Shown here piece after piece: positions 56,501 through 64,000 of a stretch of DNA of 64,000 nucleotides. Below the pieces are notes generated by a model. It ran no database searches, was not told the DNA's origin, and saw only the letters and a program-made list of their open reading frames with translations. Where the stretch lies: positions 77,285,032 through 77,349,031 of the forward strand of contig JAOWCC010000936.1 in NCBI GenBank assembly GCA_030867875.1. Reading direction: 5' to 3'. Both the position numbers and the translations under genes were made by a program. The DNA comes from Actinernus sp. WN-2022. Lineage: Eukaryota > Cnidaria > Anthozoa > Actiniaria > Actinernidae. Each line of letters opens with the position of its first letter. Position 1 is the stretch's first letter.

Positions 56501-58765
56501 TTCAGCCTTGAGAATAACTCAAACTTGCAGGCAATCCTAGCTAGCTAGTGTCTATTACTTGACCCTTTACTAGTAGACAAGTTCTTTATACCTGTTCCAT
56601 AAGAGAAAACATGGCAGCTAATGTAGTTCAGCCCTGTATGGCTTTGCAGTTGATCCCTGGCACTCTATGTATTGGCCATGGTACAGTATATTTCGCCGTA
56701 GCTTGACGTAATCAACAAAGATTTGACATATATTGACAAGAAACTGCAATAAGCCTGTTTTGACTTAAATTACTAGAAAATAATAGCTTACTGCGTTAAG
56801 CTACGAAGTCTTCTACTTTTTCTGGTAGGAAAAGGGGGGGTGGGGGTATGGGGATTTTTTCGTAATGTACCTGTATGGTGTTCTCTCTTCCAATAATTAG
56901 ATGTTAACAAAAATTACTCTACTTTAAATTAAGCCACCTGTCATTCCACTGTACCATATAATAATGAGAATCTAACAGTTCTCGGCCGTATTTTGTTGTT
57001 AAAAATACCTAGGAAGTATCTTATATAGTTGGTTAGAAAAAAAGTGTGTTGTGACAGCTATAAACAACACAATTTTTCCACACGTTTTAACCTATATTTT
57101 GTGTAATATGCACATGCACCAAAAGAATCATCAAAAACTTTTTTAAATATTAGATTAGCCATTGTATTTTTGAAAGCCTGATTGTAGATTTCCATCCGTG
57201 AGCCGCCGTCTTGTTTGACAAATCTTGTCAATGGTAATTCCCACAACGCGCGTTCAAACACACCGCCATGTATTCTTGCGTACTTGACATCCATCATAAC
57301 ACACTGGAAATACGCGACATCGAGGAAAAGCCGAAAATCAAGTCAACACTAAAGTGACTAAAGTTAATCTGTGCGTTAGGATGAAGTTTCGAGGGAGACT
57401 GTTTTTTGAAGATTATCTGCGGACAATGTAATAAGCTACTAAGTGATAGGAGAGATGAGGGACAGTTCGTGCTGGTTTGTTTTGGTTGTGACTGATTAAT
57501 CCTCGGGCTTCCTGCACCTATGCCATTTACGAACGAGATGACAAGGCCGCCAAACAACGGCCCTAATTGAGTTAATTCACTGAATTGATAGCAGTCACTT
57601 TTGGCAGCCGATTCACAAAATTGGAAACACGAGGGGAACTCGTAGCAAATGAAAACAAACTACACTGAATGAAATAAAATAAATATCCCAGACAATCAGG
57701 TAAAAAAATAACCAAAACATAAAACCAGAGCTGACAATTGAAAACGCCTCGTAGGACTCGAAGGGTGAAATTAATCCCAATATTCTATCGTCGCAATCTG
57801 CCGATCGACACCGCTCACGCTATCGTGCTGTCTTTACCACGAAATCGACATTCTGGGAACTCTTTCATGAGAAACTGATGCGGTTAAATCGTGTGTACCT
57901 TTGAAGTACCGACCTTGCATAAATTAGCTAAACGAAAATAAATTAAAAGCGTATGATGACTAAAATCTTACCTTGAAACGAGCGCACTGGTGTATTGATC
58001 TGGTTCGAATTTCACGGCTAATACAGCGAGCGCTAGCGCGATGCGGCGCCAGCAACGTGCGGAAATTTTCGGCCAAGAACTTAAGCAGATTCTTTAAGTT
58101 GACACCGCAGTGTATTTTGCTGTTGTTTTACTTTATCTTTATTGAAATCCCATATGCAAAATAATAGTGCATACATTGCAGCGGATTTAACTCTTCAAAG
58201 ACGCGGGCCCCGAGGCAAATTTTTAGTTGATTTAATTGCCTCGCGATCTAGAACATATGTTCACCAAAATGCTCCCAAAAACTCACTTAAAAGTCCAGAA
58301 CCGAAATACCACCATCTTCTTGTGGGAATTAATCTTAATCGCCAGAAGAGTTGACGAAGGAGATATCCACAGTGATGATAAATAGGGAAATATTAGCCCT
58401 AACATATCTATTAACATTAACTACACAAGCTCAGACTTCGATTCAACTGCAGCACACCAAGCTGCTACTATATTTTTCAGTAAAAGTACATTCAGTAAAA
58501 TTATACGGTACTCACCAAGACACAGCGCGTTACGGTCGCGGGCGTTCGGTATCTCTTGCTTCCTCAAATTAAACTTGTACTTTTTCCGAGGTCTTGCACT
58601 GCGCGGTATTCTTCTGAACGAATTTGATGATTTGTCCGTAAACCTATTGAGATTTGAGGGTTTCCCTATAAGCCGGAGATGGGTTTTCGTGCCTTGACCA
58701 AACCACCCTTGAGAATAGTAAACAAAGATGCAACACCAGTAAAGTAGAACTCGTTGTATTTGCAT
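41517..58765 (-). CDS. NOTUM: Notum-family secreted carboxylesterase, whole gene (9 exons)
   Basis: Nine exons join in one frame of 530 codons. Family landmarks appear in order: signal peptide (residues 1-20), CxDGSPA (82-88), a GGxC oxyanion region (108-111), VPYCSADVF (near 160), GGASAGG with predicted nucleophile Ser214, NDGGWF (near 240), W-x-G-x-V-x3-C, a QWDSYQL segment with predicted Asp314, PACFMH with predicted His372, and a C-terminal CNPSC (421-425). Known Notum enzymes remove palmitoleate from Wnt outside the cell; plant relatives are pectin acetylesterases. Human Notum has 496 residues, so length agrees. Odd points: the tryptophan usually found next to the oxyanion glycines is replaced (GGSC), and the C-terminus has a low-complexity extension. 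Introns are rich in transposons. Family membership is near certain; strict Notum orthology is likely but untested. Confidence 0.88.
41984..42302. mobile_element. MITE in Notum intron 8, ends AATCTCGTTCCCAGAG
   Basis: AATCTCGTTCCCAGAGTCCGCG at the left and CGCGCGCTCTGGGAACGAGATT at the right are inverted copies with a 280-bp interior. Confidence 0.72.
42421..42526 (-). CDS. NOTUM: Notum exon 8: catalytic His region
   Basis: The acceptor is TTTCTCATCAG and the donor GTAAGA. VFSPACFMHTF aligns with the family's FAPACxxHE motif and supplies His372. It leaves in phase 1. Confidence 0.86.
43161..43306. mobile_element. MITE, ends ATAGACCATTTTGACGATGT
   Basis: The left arm runs on to TGCGCGCGCA and the right arm is its inverse (TGCGTGCGCAACATCGTCAA). 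Total about 146 bp. Confidence 0.85.
43583..44011. mobile_element. Cluster of CGTATGAGTGGG-family MITEs
   Basis: One truncated copy (43583-43746), one complete copy (43747-43967) and a lone right end (to 44011) lie head to tail, 33 bp from the Notum exon 7 donor. Confidence 0.78.
44044..44216 (-). CDS. NOTUM: Notum exon 7: catalytic Asp region
   Basis: The acceptor is TACCATTTCAG; the split codon restores Val of VFKYL. PIYVMVAQWDSYQLQ carries the predicted catalytic Asp314, and FGNNTHRSLRR matches the following helix. The donor is GTAAGG, phase 0. Repeat elements begin 33 bp beyond the donor. Confidence 0.86.
44583..45285 (-). mobile_element. Penelope-like element, 3' fragment with GIY-YIG domain
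   Basis: The minus strand encodes SYSCMENMKSAINHHNSKIL, CNCRSKPDCPLDGACL, VYKATI, KIYIGMTEHDFKTSFRNHKL, ALSKHIWELKE and CNLCLAEK, the C-terminal GIY-YIG endonuclease region of Penelope-like retroelements. A frameshift near 44840 separates this from LLNKRSELLAKCRHENK in another frame, so it is dead. The RT part is missing (5' truncation at about 45285). Confidence 0.87.
44704..44732 (-). ncRNA. Hammerhead-ribozyme-like motif in the Penelope fragment
   Basis: The minus strand reads CTGATGA, then a hairpin CGCTTCGAGCG, then GAAACTC. These are the conserved boxes CUGANGA and GAAA around a perfect stem II. Penelope-like elements are known to carry minimal hammerheads in this place. Stem I is not obvious, so activity is uncertain. 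Confidence 0.55.
45355..45442 (-). CDS. NOTUM: Notum exon 6: LWDGFVDESC
   Basis: The acceptor is GTTTGTAG and the donor GTAAGT. LWDGFVDESC and AACLCGEL match the family's WxGxVxxxC...CxxG stretch. It ends in phase 1. The intron before it holds the hAT transposon. Confidence 0.82.
45739..48456 (-). mobile_element. Complete hAT-family DNA transposon
   Basis: The ends are perfect inverted copies of TAGGGTTTGGCACAAGTTGC, flanked by an identical 8-bp duplication GTGGGTGG (45731-45738, 48457-48464). Both match hAT rules. Subterminal AAAAGTTGCCGAAAA words cluster at both ends, as for transposase binding sites. It lies in Notum intron 5. Confidence 0.95.
46205..48169 (-). CDS. hAT transposase, apparently intact (654 aa)
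   Basis: The frame is uninterrupted. A C2H2/BED-like finger (C97, C100, H114, H120) follows a basic leader. The RNase H-like core shows the first Asp in TIFDGSTR (230), a second in MKDGASVN (296), a CFSH motif (320-323) and SPTRWWSKW. The C-terminus has the hAT dimerisation segment (LLWWTRNEATLPNWSSAVKK, then SSASAERVSS). An internal ATG at 48121 (MADVSDSNEG) is a plausible alternative start. It would catalyse cut-and-paste transposition of its own element. Confidence 0.92.
   Translation of the reverse strand: MCLSTRSAVSHGTFFKMADVSDSNEGPSNPIAEAKRLGANLSTPKKAKIARERKIQINPAGKSRSERGENDPKLSSWQRVQEHKDEYLTAVSGKLRCEACKETISKKSSTVKKHIQSAKHVKAKKAVLDSKKKDQSVLDLIRRNDQAKHPKGETLPLDMRLYRFELIECFLAAGIPLSKIDCLRSFLEKYGHRLTSDSHLRELVPSVLAKEKETLKSELSQVKAVSTIFDGSTRLGEALAIVVRFVDSHWNVQQRLVRLQVLAKSLKANELAQCLIQALAVDFSIQPGALLAAMKDGASVNKAALQQVKFFFPQLLDVTCFSHTIDNVGKHFEFRVLDTFAQYWVSMFSHSAAVRLAWKTKTGTAMRTYSPTRWWSKWEMMKQVLDYFGDVEPFLRENDQLVPATRVHLLEIFNSPADSKDLELELAAFVDGGNHFVSATYYLEGDGPLVFSCYERLATVSHSVALANYPNVEGVARRQANGNVPVFNQLVARAKACINPGLQFYQRKFSQEFYDNVRAFRSARLCCPVQVQQLHPTVASVEELRKFSFLDDDDIIRGLTAELPRYMAIADGTALETEEEKLLWWTRNEATLPNWSSAVKKVLLVQPSSASAERVSSLMKNFFGNQQDAALEETVEASVMLRYNQNQRRKVVVL
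48688..48786 (-). CDS. NOTUM: Notum exon 5: VRGINDGGWF
   Basis: The acceptor is CCTGTTTTCAG and the donor GTGAGT, phase 0 at both ends (33 codons). VRGINDGGWF matches the family's VRGxxDSGWF motif. Confidence 0.8.
49070..49550. mobile_element. Tc1/mariner- or pogo-like MITE
   Basis: TACAGTAAAAACCCGCGTAT and its exact inverse ACGCGGGTTTTTACTGTA mark the ends, with TA at both edges. The interior repeats TAGGTTCTTAT words. Confidence 0.88.
49786..50141. mobile_element. Inverted-repeat element, ends ATAGACC
   Basis: CCGACATTTTGAAAGGGGTG and its inverse sit near the ends. A second inner palindrome (CCATACATTTGTCTATAA and inverse) lies in the middle. Confidence 0.82.
50183..50551. mobile_element. 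MITE, ends TAGGGACTTTAAGCAACCAC
   Basis: The right end reads GCATGGTTGTCCCTA, inverse to the left. Both arms contain GACGGCAACG-like GC-rich triplet words. Confidence 0.75.
51568..51651 (-). CDS. NOTUM: Notum exon 4: nucleophile elbow GGASAGG
   Basis: The exon reads ILFGGASAGGLGMLANVDFV, holding the catalytic Ser214 and the Asn-Val-Asp that follows it in the family. The acceptor is TGTTTGTAG. I chose the weak donor GTTGGT (phase 0) because a GTGAGA 13 bases later would put exon 5 out of frame. Confidence 0.82.
51752..51880. mobile_element. Palindromic MITE, 129 bp
   Basis: GTTACCCAGGTTGAGAAT and its inverse ATTCTCAACCTGGGTAAC are the ends; the interior repeats TTGGCAAGATC. Confidence 0.86.
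52262..53360 (+). mobile_element. 5'-truncated LINE fragment, RT C-terminus
   Basis: From 52275 the frame reads LVLFADDTNLFFSHNDL, giving the RT FADD box. It continues with KLSVNVKKSNYMIF, VVFLGVILDENMTWKSHI, and YNTRHSK to a stop at 53090. It is the last third of a non-LTR ORF2 (CR1/L2-like by style). It is open from the truncation to the stop and followed by an AT-rich 3' tail. It differs from the LINE at 31663. Located in Notum intron 3. Confidence 0.88.
53779..53911 (-). CDS. NOTUM: Notum exon 3: SADVF to strand before nucleophile
   Basis: The acceptor is TTTTTTAAAG. The exon encodes ADVFVGRKT and a helix with AVIQQLMEE. The donor GTACTA is weak but leaves phase 0, as exon 4 requires; a GTTGAG a few bases on would break the frame. 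Confidence 0.8.
54100..54715. mobile_element. CCCTTT-rich element nested in the MITE copy
   Basis: G-run and C-run edges and the inverted pair TACAGGAAGGCTCTG / CAGAGCCTCCCTGTATAG define it. It is itself split by 54235-54557. Confidence 0.68.
54235..54557. mobile_element. Inverted second copy of the 29240 repeat
   Basis: GGAGAAGAGGTCAAAACAATGG at the left, the interior AAAATCTAGATTTTT, and a decayed right end (CCATTGCTTTGAACTCTTTCC) match 29240-29580 in reverse. Confidence 0.78.
55211..55448 (-). CDS. NOTUM: Notum exon 2: DGSPA to VPYC
   Basis: The acceptor is ATTTTTTTCACAG and the donor GTAAGT. The exon encodes DGSPAVYYL, WVIQLQAGGSCG, TFLSSDDPYENP and NKVFVPYC, all in family order. It ends in phase 2, and the split codon gives the Ser of YCSADVF. 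Confidence 0.88.
55917..55974. repeat. TTAA-type microsatellite
   Basis: Runs of ATTA/TTAA with a few GATT interruptions in Notum intron 1. Confidence 0.9.
55975..58515. other. Notum intron 1, no gene recognised
   Basis: AT-rich sequence without a clear repeat or coding exon. An open stretch at 57058-57297 (-) has no recognisable family or splice support. Confidence 0.4.
58516..58765 (-). CDS. NOTUM: Notum exon 1: signal peptide and basic leader
   Basis: The frame opens at ATG 58765 with MQIQRVLLYWCCIFVYYSQG, a clear signal peptide. An in-frame ATG at 58834 exists but would bury the signal under basic residues, so the later start is preferred. The exon ends ALCL plus one base at a GTGAGT donor (phase 1), and exon 2 completes the codon as the Asp of DGSPA. 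Confidence 0.78.
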
Positions 58766-59331
58766 GGCTTGGATCTTGCGAGGAAATTGTGTTTGGAACC
58801 GACGCCACTGTAGTCCAGCTCGGCTCAGCCTCACAATTCTTGAAGCTCTTCTCCGATCACCAACTTGTTCTCCAGTCTTACAGTTCTGCAGTTGAGAGTT
58901 TTACAACAAGGTTAAGGGGTCGGAGAGCACGTCTAGTACATTTGGACAGCAAATTCGCTTCCCTCTGCTTCATTTTGAAATCACGCGTGAGGAGAAGCAT
59001 AACTGCTTTGCGATATCCTATCACCGGTGTTCATTTATCAAAAGCATAAATCCTTTCGCTAGGCGATATTCGCCCTGTCATGAAGCTGACACACTTCCCA
59101 CTATTACTTGTGGATTGAATATCGACTGAACGAGAAACTCAATTCAAGCCCTCAAAATCAGCATTAAAATGAATTGTGTCCAGTGACGGGTAAACACCGC
59201 TGTGTTGTATGACAACTCCGTGACGTAACGCGAGCCACATTTAATTGTTTTTCAACTAGGCTGTTATTGTGGATGCATAATTGAGTAATTGTCAGCTGGT
59301 GGCAGAAACAAATACAGTTCAGTTCACTTAC

Positions 59332-59476
59332 GTATGTGTAACTCATGGCCGTTCAAAAGGACTTTGTAAGGAAACCCCATTAGCTCAAGTGTTTTCACTT
59401 GGTTATGATAGTAGTGCAACACTCCGTCGAACTGAGACAAAATAACAGTCAGTGCAGTCCCGTAAGTGAACACCTC
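59332..59476 (-). CDS. Unidentified coding exon candidate
   Basis: Between acceptor TTTTTTTGTCACAG and donor GTAAGT lies a 145-bp open stretch that reads like globular protein: VFTYGTALTVILSQFDG, HYYHNQVKTLELMGFPY, KVLLNGHELHI. It enters in phase 0 and leaves in phase 1, so it does not splice in frame to Notum exon 1. It may belong to another gene on the minus strand extending past the window. I do not recognise the family. Confidence 0.5.
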
Positions 59477-61048
59477 CTGTGACAAAAAAATTGTGGCTCA
59501 GTGACTCTTATGTTAAGGAGGGACCAACTACTGAGATGAAAATGCAGAAAATGTAAAGATACACAAAACATATAGTTAATCAATGAAGGGCCATCGGCTT
59601 CTCCCTAGCTCTCCGACACACCATCTGCCTAAATCATTAGGTTGAAGTTTTATAATTCTTAAAATATTACACAACACGAAATAGGAGTAAAAGTTCTCTT
59701 GATTCCTCCTTTGTATGGGATTATACATATTATTGCATTTTAGCATTCATTTATTGTGGGCGCTCGAGACAAAATACAGATACCCACTCTTTTCCTTGAT
59801 TCGCAGTTGCTGGACTCGAGACTTTTGTAGCCTGTCTCACTCTAAGCAACTGTTAATTGGCTTTCGTAGAAAAGCTTTTGTTATTGGATAAAACCTGCCA
59901 ACAAAACCCAGTCAAGTGCTAGCCTGCAATCGCTAAATCTATGAAGTTTCTATACATTCTCTTTCGTTTAGTGCTCTTTTGTACTGTGTTGCGCGAAGCT
60001 GAGGATCTAAGAAAACATATACTTCGTAATTTAGCCTGGTCATTTTATTCGAAGGTTAGCCGATCAGCTCAATTATATTTTTCAGCCGGATTTACTTCGT
60101 GATATTGTAATATGAATTTTCTTCAAAACTTATAGAAACGGACACCACTACCGACATCGCACATAACGTTAATAGGAACACCTCTTCATTTGATGTCGAG
60201 CCACAGAAACGCCAATATTCAGCCTAAATATGTTGCAGCAATAAAAAGGAATGATTAAGGCTAAATAAAGTCATCATGAATCATACACTAATAAGTCACC
60301 ATACTGGCGTCTTATACTTGATTAAAAACTGCTCGAATATATTAGTCAATATTACATACTTAATCATTTCATCAATCAGTTTGTCGCCTTGGTCATATTA
60401 CTGGAACAAAACTTATATATGTGTGTTTGTTTTGTTTTTGAATATCTTTCCTGTTAATTTCCAGTTCTCTTCCACGCTGGAAGTGCAGATGTCAAATGCA
60501 AGCTTAGTTCTGTTTTAGTAGTTTGATGTTTGTATTAATTAAGTACGTCACTTTTTTTGCCGGCTAATTGCAATCCTGAAATCAGTTAATCCCCACAGGC
60601 TACAGTGGATGAGCAATATAGAACTTCGAAGTGCTGTAAGCGGGAGGCTATATATGGCAGACAGTACAGAAACCCAAAGCAAAAAGCAATGATACTGGTG
60701 AAGATAAAGACAGTCAAAGGGCCCTCGGGGTTCGTATACATTGAGATATAAGCCTCGCTATTATTGGGTAAAAATAGTTTTCGTAATAGAAATAAACAAA
60801 CTAGAAGACTACCCTGAAGCTTAACCTTAATTAATCTCGTAATCCCTGATTGACAGCGCGGATATTAACTCACAGCATAGTCGACTTCCAGGGGTGGACG
60901 CGCTTAATAAACGGGGAGCCAAGGCCTCCGGCGAAAGAGGTCGGTAAAAATAGCGCAAATATGCACAGTTCATGCATTCAAACTAATATTCGTAGAGATC
61001 TGCGATGCGAGTTTTGATGTGGAATCGAAACATGACTTGACTTGACTT
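59477..61048. other. AT-rich stretch without recognised feature
   Basis: No long inverted repeat, tandem array or convincing exon was seen. Confidence 0.4.
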
Positions 61049-61309
61049 CCGGCCCATTCACACCGGCAACTAAACCTGTTAAATTAAACTGAGTTTATCT
61101 AGTCCCTTGAATGTGTTTAGATAAACAGGGTTAAAACTACCTCGAGCAATACTCCCCCTCAGTTAAAACTACCTCGAAGTTTAAAAAGGTCAGGTTGAAA
61201 CTAGTTAGCGCCAGCGAGCATGCCGTGTGGCCAGGTATTATTTTTAACTTGTGTAATTAAGCTATCAACAGCTTCTAAGTATGTACGTAGCTTTGGTGTG
61301 AATGGGGTA
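61049..61309. mobile_element. Possible MITE, ends GGCCCATTCACACC
   Basis: GGCCCATTCACACCGGCAAC at the left and GGTGTGAATGGGGTA at the right are inverted over about 14 bp. TAAACCTGTT and AACAGGGTTAAAAC words form inner repeats. Confidence 0.55.
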
Positions 61310-61310
61310 T

Positions 61311-61411
61311 TAAGGCTGATTCACACTTACGACATAAGAACACACGCAAGCGCAGTACAATCCGGCTGCGCTTGCGTATGTGCTTATGTCGCAAGTGTGG
61401 GTCAGCCTTTA
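61311..61411. mobile_element. Palindromic MITE, 101 bp
   Basis: TAAGGCTGATTCACACTTAC with GACATAAG, and GCAAGCGCAG, recur inverted around a short loop. Confidence 0.86.
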
Positions 61412-62040
61412 GAGTTGAAAGGGAGACTTGTTATTTTCACTCAAATTTTCCCCTGCATCAGTAGATCCATTTGGAGTCTGCTGAACACCGTTTTTAGATA
61501 GGCCGCAAAATAAAAAGTATTTTAAAATATCGATTAGTGGTCTAGCACTGTTTTGAAACAGTGAATGAGCCGCCATTGTCACAAACCCCTCACTAGTTGT
61601 TCTGATTCCAAGATGACGGCTGCCGGCATTCAAACCTGCTAACACATCATGTCATTACGATACCACAATAGATAGTCAATGTGTTCTTCTATGATAATGA
61701 TGAAGCTCGCTTTACACGACAAGCATAATGGGTACGGCTCTCCTAAATTTTAGGTACGGGTGCCCAAATTTATCGGCACGGCAACCCACATCAGGTTGTC
61801 ATGGAAATGTTCCGGGTACACATGCCTGACAATCTAGGGGTTCTGAGACCTTAGATTGGAGTGCAGTGCCCAAGTTAGGAGTGCCGTGCCCAAGTTAGGA
61901 GTGCCGTGCCCAAGTTAGGAGTGCCGTGCCCAAGTTAGGAGTGCCGTGCCCAAGTTAGGAGTGCCGTGCCCAAGTTAGGAGTGCCGTGCCCAAGTTAGGA
62001 GTGCCGTGCCCAAGTTAGGAGTGCCGTGCCCAAGTTAGGA

Positions 62041-62229
62041 GCTTTTTTGCTTTTTTGCTTCGTCAGAGCTTTTTTGCTCTGACGAAGGGCTAGCGCTCGA
62101 AACGTCAGCTGCTACTCGCTTTCCACGGCGGTTAGCATACCTCAATCGACTTTAGTTGATTACATACCAGTGTTTATCTTCCCCGCCGACGCAGACCAAA
62201 ACTAGTTTTTACAGGAACTAGTTGCCTAT
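62041..62229 (+). mobile_element. Penelope-terminal module with hammerhead core, inserted in satellite
   Basis: After TTTTTTGC repeats, it has the hammerhead core, then CTGCTACTCG, GGCGGTTAGCATACC, CAGTGTTTATCTTCCCCGCC and AACTAGTTTTTACAGGAAC. Parts recur at 19600, 25694, 39579 and 40567. Confidence 0.72.
62079..62106 (+). ncRNA. Hammerhead ribozyme candidate
   Basis: CTGACGA, stem II AGGGCTAGCGCTC, GAAAC and GTC are in the right order and spacing. Upstream GCT can pair with downstream AGC as stem I. The very short stem III is typical of hammerheads known from Penelope-like elements. Confidence 0.62.
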
Positions 62230-62419
62230 CAAGTTAGGAGTGCCGTGCCCAAGTTAGGAGTGCCGTGCCCAAGTTAGGAGTGCCGTGTCCAAGTTAGGAG
62301 TGCCGTGTCCAAGTTAGGAGTGCCGTGTCCAAGTTAGGAGTGCCGTGCCCAAGTTAGGAGTGCCGTGCCCAAGTTAGGAGTGCCGTGCCCAAACTCTTGT
62401 CGTGTAAATCGGGCTTTAC

Positions 62420-64000
62420 TTTAGTAACTATTCATCGACTCACCAGATCGAATGAAGAATCAATTTTAATGAAAACGGTGGTTTTGTTGAAAGATCAGAT
62501 CGTCCGGCACTGGAAAAATCCTATACGACCGAGAATTTAAACAATGTCTTCAACACTGAGTGGAACCAGAGTATGTGGTACTCTTGTTTTTATCTATTTT
62601 CCTTTTTTCACCGCCATTTGTGACTGTCCAGGGCTAAAGTCATATTTTTCTTGTTTTGTAAAGCAATATAAAAAGGAGTTCTTTCAAAAATACTGAACTA
62701 AATGTTTCACTGGACCTCAAAGACATAACTTTGCAGAGTTCAAATAAACCCTTTATAGAACAGGAGCTTTAAAACGTGTGCTTTGACATGTTTTCCACAT
62801 CCATTCGGAAGCATTGATTCATCGTTGAATTTTAGTCGTTTTGAAAAGAACTCAGAATAGTGTTTCACTCGGGTTTGGCGGTTTGTTGCCACAAACATAT
62901 AATTATTATACAAACTTACCGCCGCGAGCCCTTTTCATCCACCCGAATCTTTGCCATCCTTCATCACGAGATTTTCTCCAGTACACCTACAAAGCATACT
63001 CTGCTAATCTGAGTAGTTATTTTTGTCTTTCGTCGTGAGAAAATTCATCATTTGGGGGTTGACAGTGTTCCTTTTAAACTCGAAAGACATTCCCATCACG
63101 GTTCACCAAGAGGTTATAACGCATTAGCCTGTGTTCTCTTGAGCTACCATGTTTGTTACATATCAGTTAACGAGCTTTGCCAAATTTGAAAAAGATAATA
63201 ATACAAAACAGCAATGCGCAGCGCTATGGTTGCTATTGTGTTTTAATTTGTTTTTAATCTTTAGTTTTATCTGATGACTTTCTCGAAATTAGTTGTATAG
63301 ATCTCACCGCAATTGACATGACACTATGGTGGAGGTTCGTGGCCGAAGAATCCTGCTGAATTGCCAGAAACTTTGAAAATTCAGGACAAATAATTTTAGT
63401 TCATCTTTATTGTCGGGTTTGTTTTACTACGATTTTGTTTGTTTTTATTCAGTTTATCAGTCAAACGCTCCATCCTGAATACTGTTCCGCTTAATTAGCA
63501 GAACGGATTTCTGGTGCCGGGAAGCCATCGTATCTACCTATATACACGTACGTGCATGTTATTTGTTAGTATTTCTAATACGGCCGGGTCAGACTGATCA
63601 TGATGACCCAGCTAGGGCGAGGGGCGAATCACATGGACAATGATCACTGCACCACGTTTCCGAAATCTCGCAGCTCGGCTTGTATTATGCGGTTGGAATA
63701 TCGCCGATTAAAATGGACAAATCCGATTTTCCAAACCCTTCGAGCTGATTCTAGGAACATGAAATACGAATAATAAGCTGATTATACATGCCCGCTTCTT
63801 ACCACAGGAACCTTCGGCAATCCCTACATTCGCCTAGCTTGAGTAAATGAACGCTTATTGTTTAAGAGTAATTATACCAGGAGCTCTGGAAGAAGTAGAA
63901 CAAATCCAAAGGATCGAAAGGCGAAAGGAGAGCATATATGTCAAACACGAGAATATAATCATCTCGTGTTATAATCATCTCGTGTTATTCATATAAAATT
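62420..64000. other. Terminal AT-rich stretch
   Basis: No gene or sizeable repeat recognised. ATAATCATCTCGTGTT is directly repeated at 63955-63986. Confidence 0.4.

Larger units (their letters stand above)
61697..62418. mobile_element. Element with TTTACACGACAAG ends and internal 20-bp satellite
   Basis: The left end CTCGCTTTACACGACAAG and inverted right end CTTGTCGTGTAAATCGGGC bracket 17 or so copies of GTGCCGTGCCCAAGTTAGGA (61860-62040 and 62231-62397). The array is interrupted by 62041-62229. Confidence 0.85.

Noticed and set aside
57058..57297. 79-codon minus-strand frame in Notum intron 1
   Set aside because: No recognisable family, no splice support, and a composition like surrounding intron.
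61409..61645. Frame starting MAAHSLFQNSARPLIDIL, possible first exon of an upstream gene
   Set aside because: The start context is attractive, but no good donor in the phase needed by the 59332-59476 exon was found, and the frame ends at a MITE edge.

Overview
This is animal nuclear DNA. Genes are split by many GT-AG introns, the base composition is AT-rich, and the non-coding sequence is crowded with short inverted-repeat elements, tRNA-derived SINEs, LINE and Penelope-like fragments, and satellite arrays. The protein families (an Ig/FN3 receptor and a Notum-type carboxylesterase) and the repeat style suggest an invertebrate, most likely an anthozoan cnidarian such as a coral or anemone. That species guess is inference; no search was possible.

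Two host genes were rebuilt exon by exon and converge on each other. Gene 1 (+ strand, 225-28012, 18 exons, 1743 codons, frame kept across all junctions) encodes a type I receptor: signal peptide, eight Ig domains, five FN3 domains, a Ser/Thr/Pro stalk, one membrane helix near residues 1294-1318, and a tail of about 425 residues with tyrosine motifs, a PPPPPDF motif and a ten-residue repeat. Gene 2 (- strand, 58765 down to 41517, nine exons, 530 codons) is a Notum-family secreted carboxylesterase with a complete predicted Ser214/Asp314/His372 triad. A third, unidentified coding exon candidate lies upstream of it (59332-59476, - strand).

The introns of gene 1 hold a compound element with an expanded 62-bp minisatellite, a trimer of a 256-bp tRNA-like unit nested in a small DNA transposon, several inverted-repeat elements, and in intron 10 a 52-55-bp satellite followed directly by a 15-bp two-variant minisatellite. 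The 13.5-kb gap between the genes holds a 52/56-bp satellite (29738-33515) split by a truncated LINE with no visible target-site duplication, a 3.6-kb inverted-repeat element with decayed coiled-coil-like coding sequence, and several small elements of one family with 7-bp target duplications.

The introns of gene 2 contain an apparently intact hAT transposon (45739-48456) with perfect 20-bp ends, an 8-bp target duplication and a 654-codon transposase. It sits inside an older small element. They also hold a Penelope-like fragment with a GIY-YIG domain and a hammerhead-like motif, a LINE fragment, and a three-deep nest of elements. The last 4 kb carry more small inverted-repeat elements and a 20-bp satellite interrupted by a hammerhead-bearing Penelope-terminal module.
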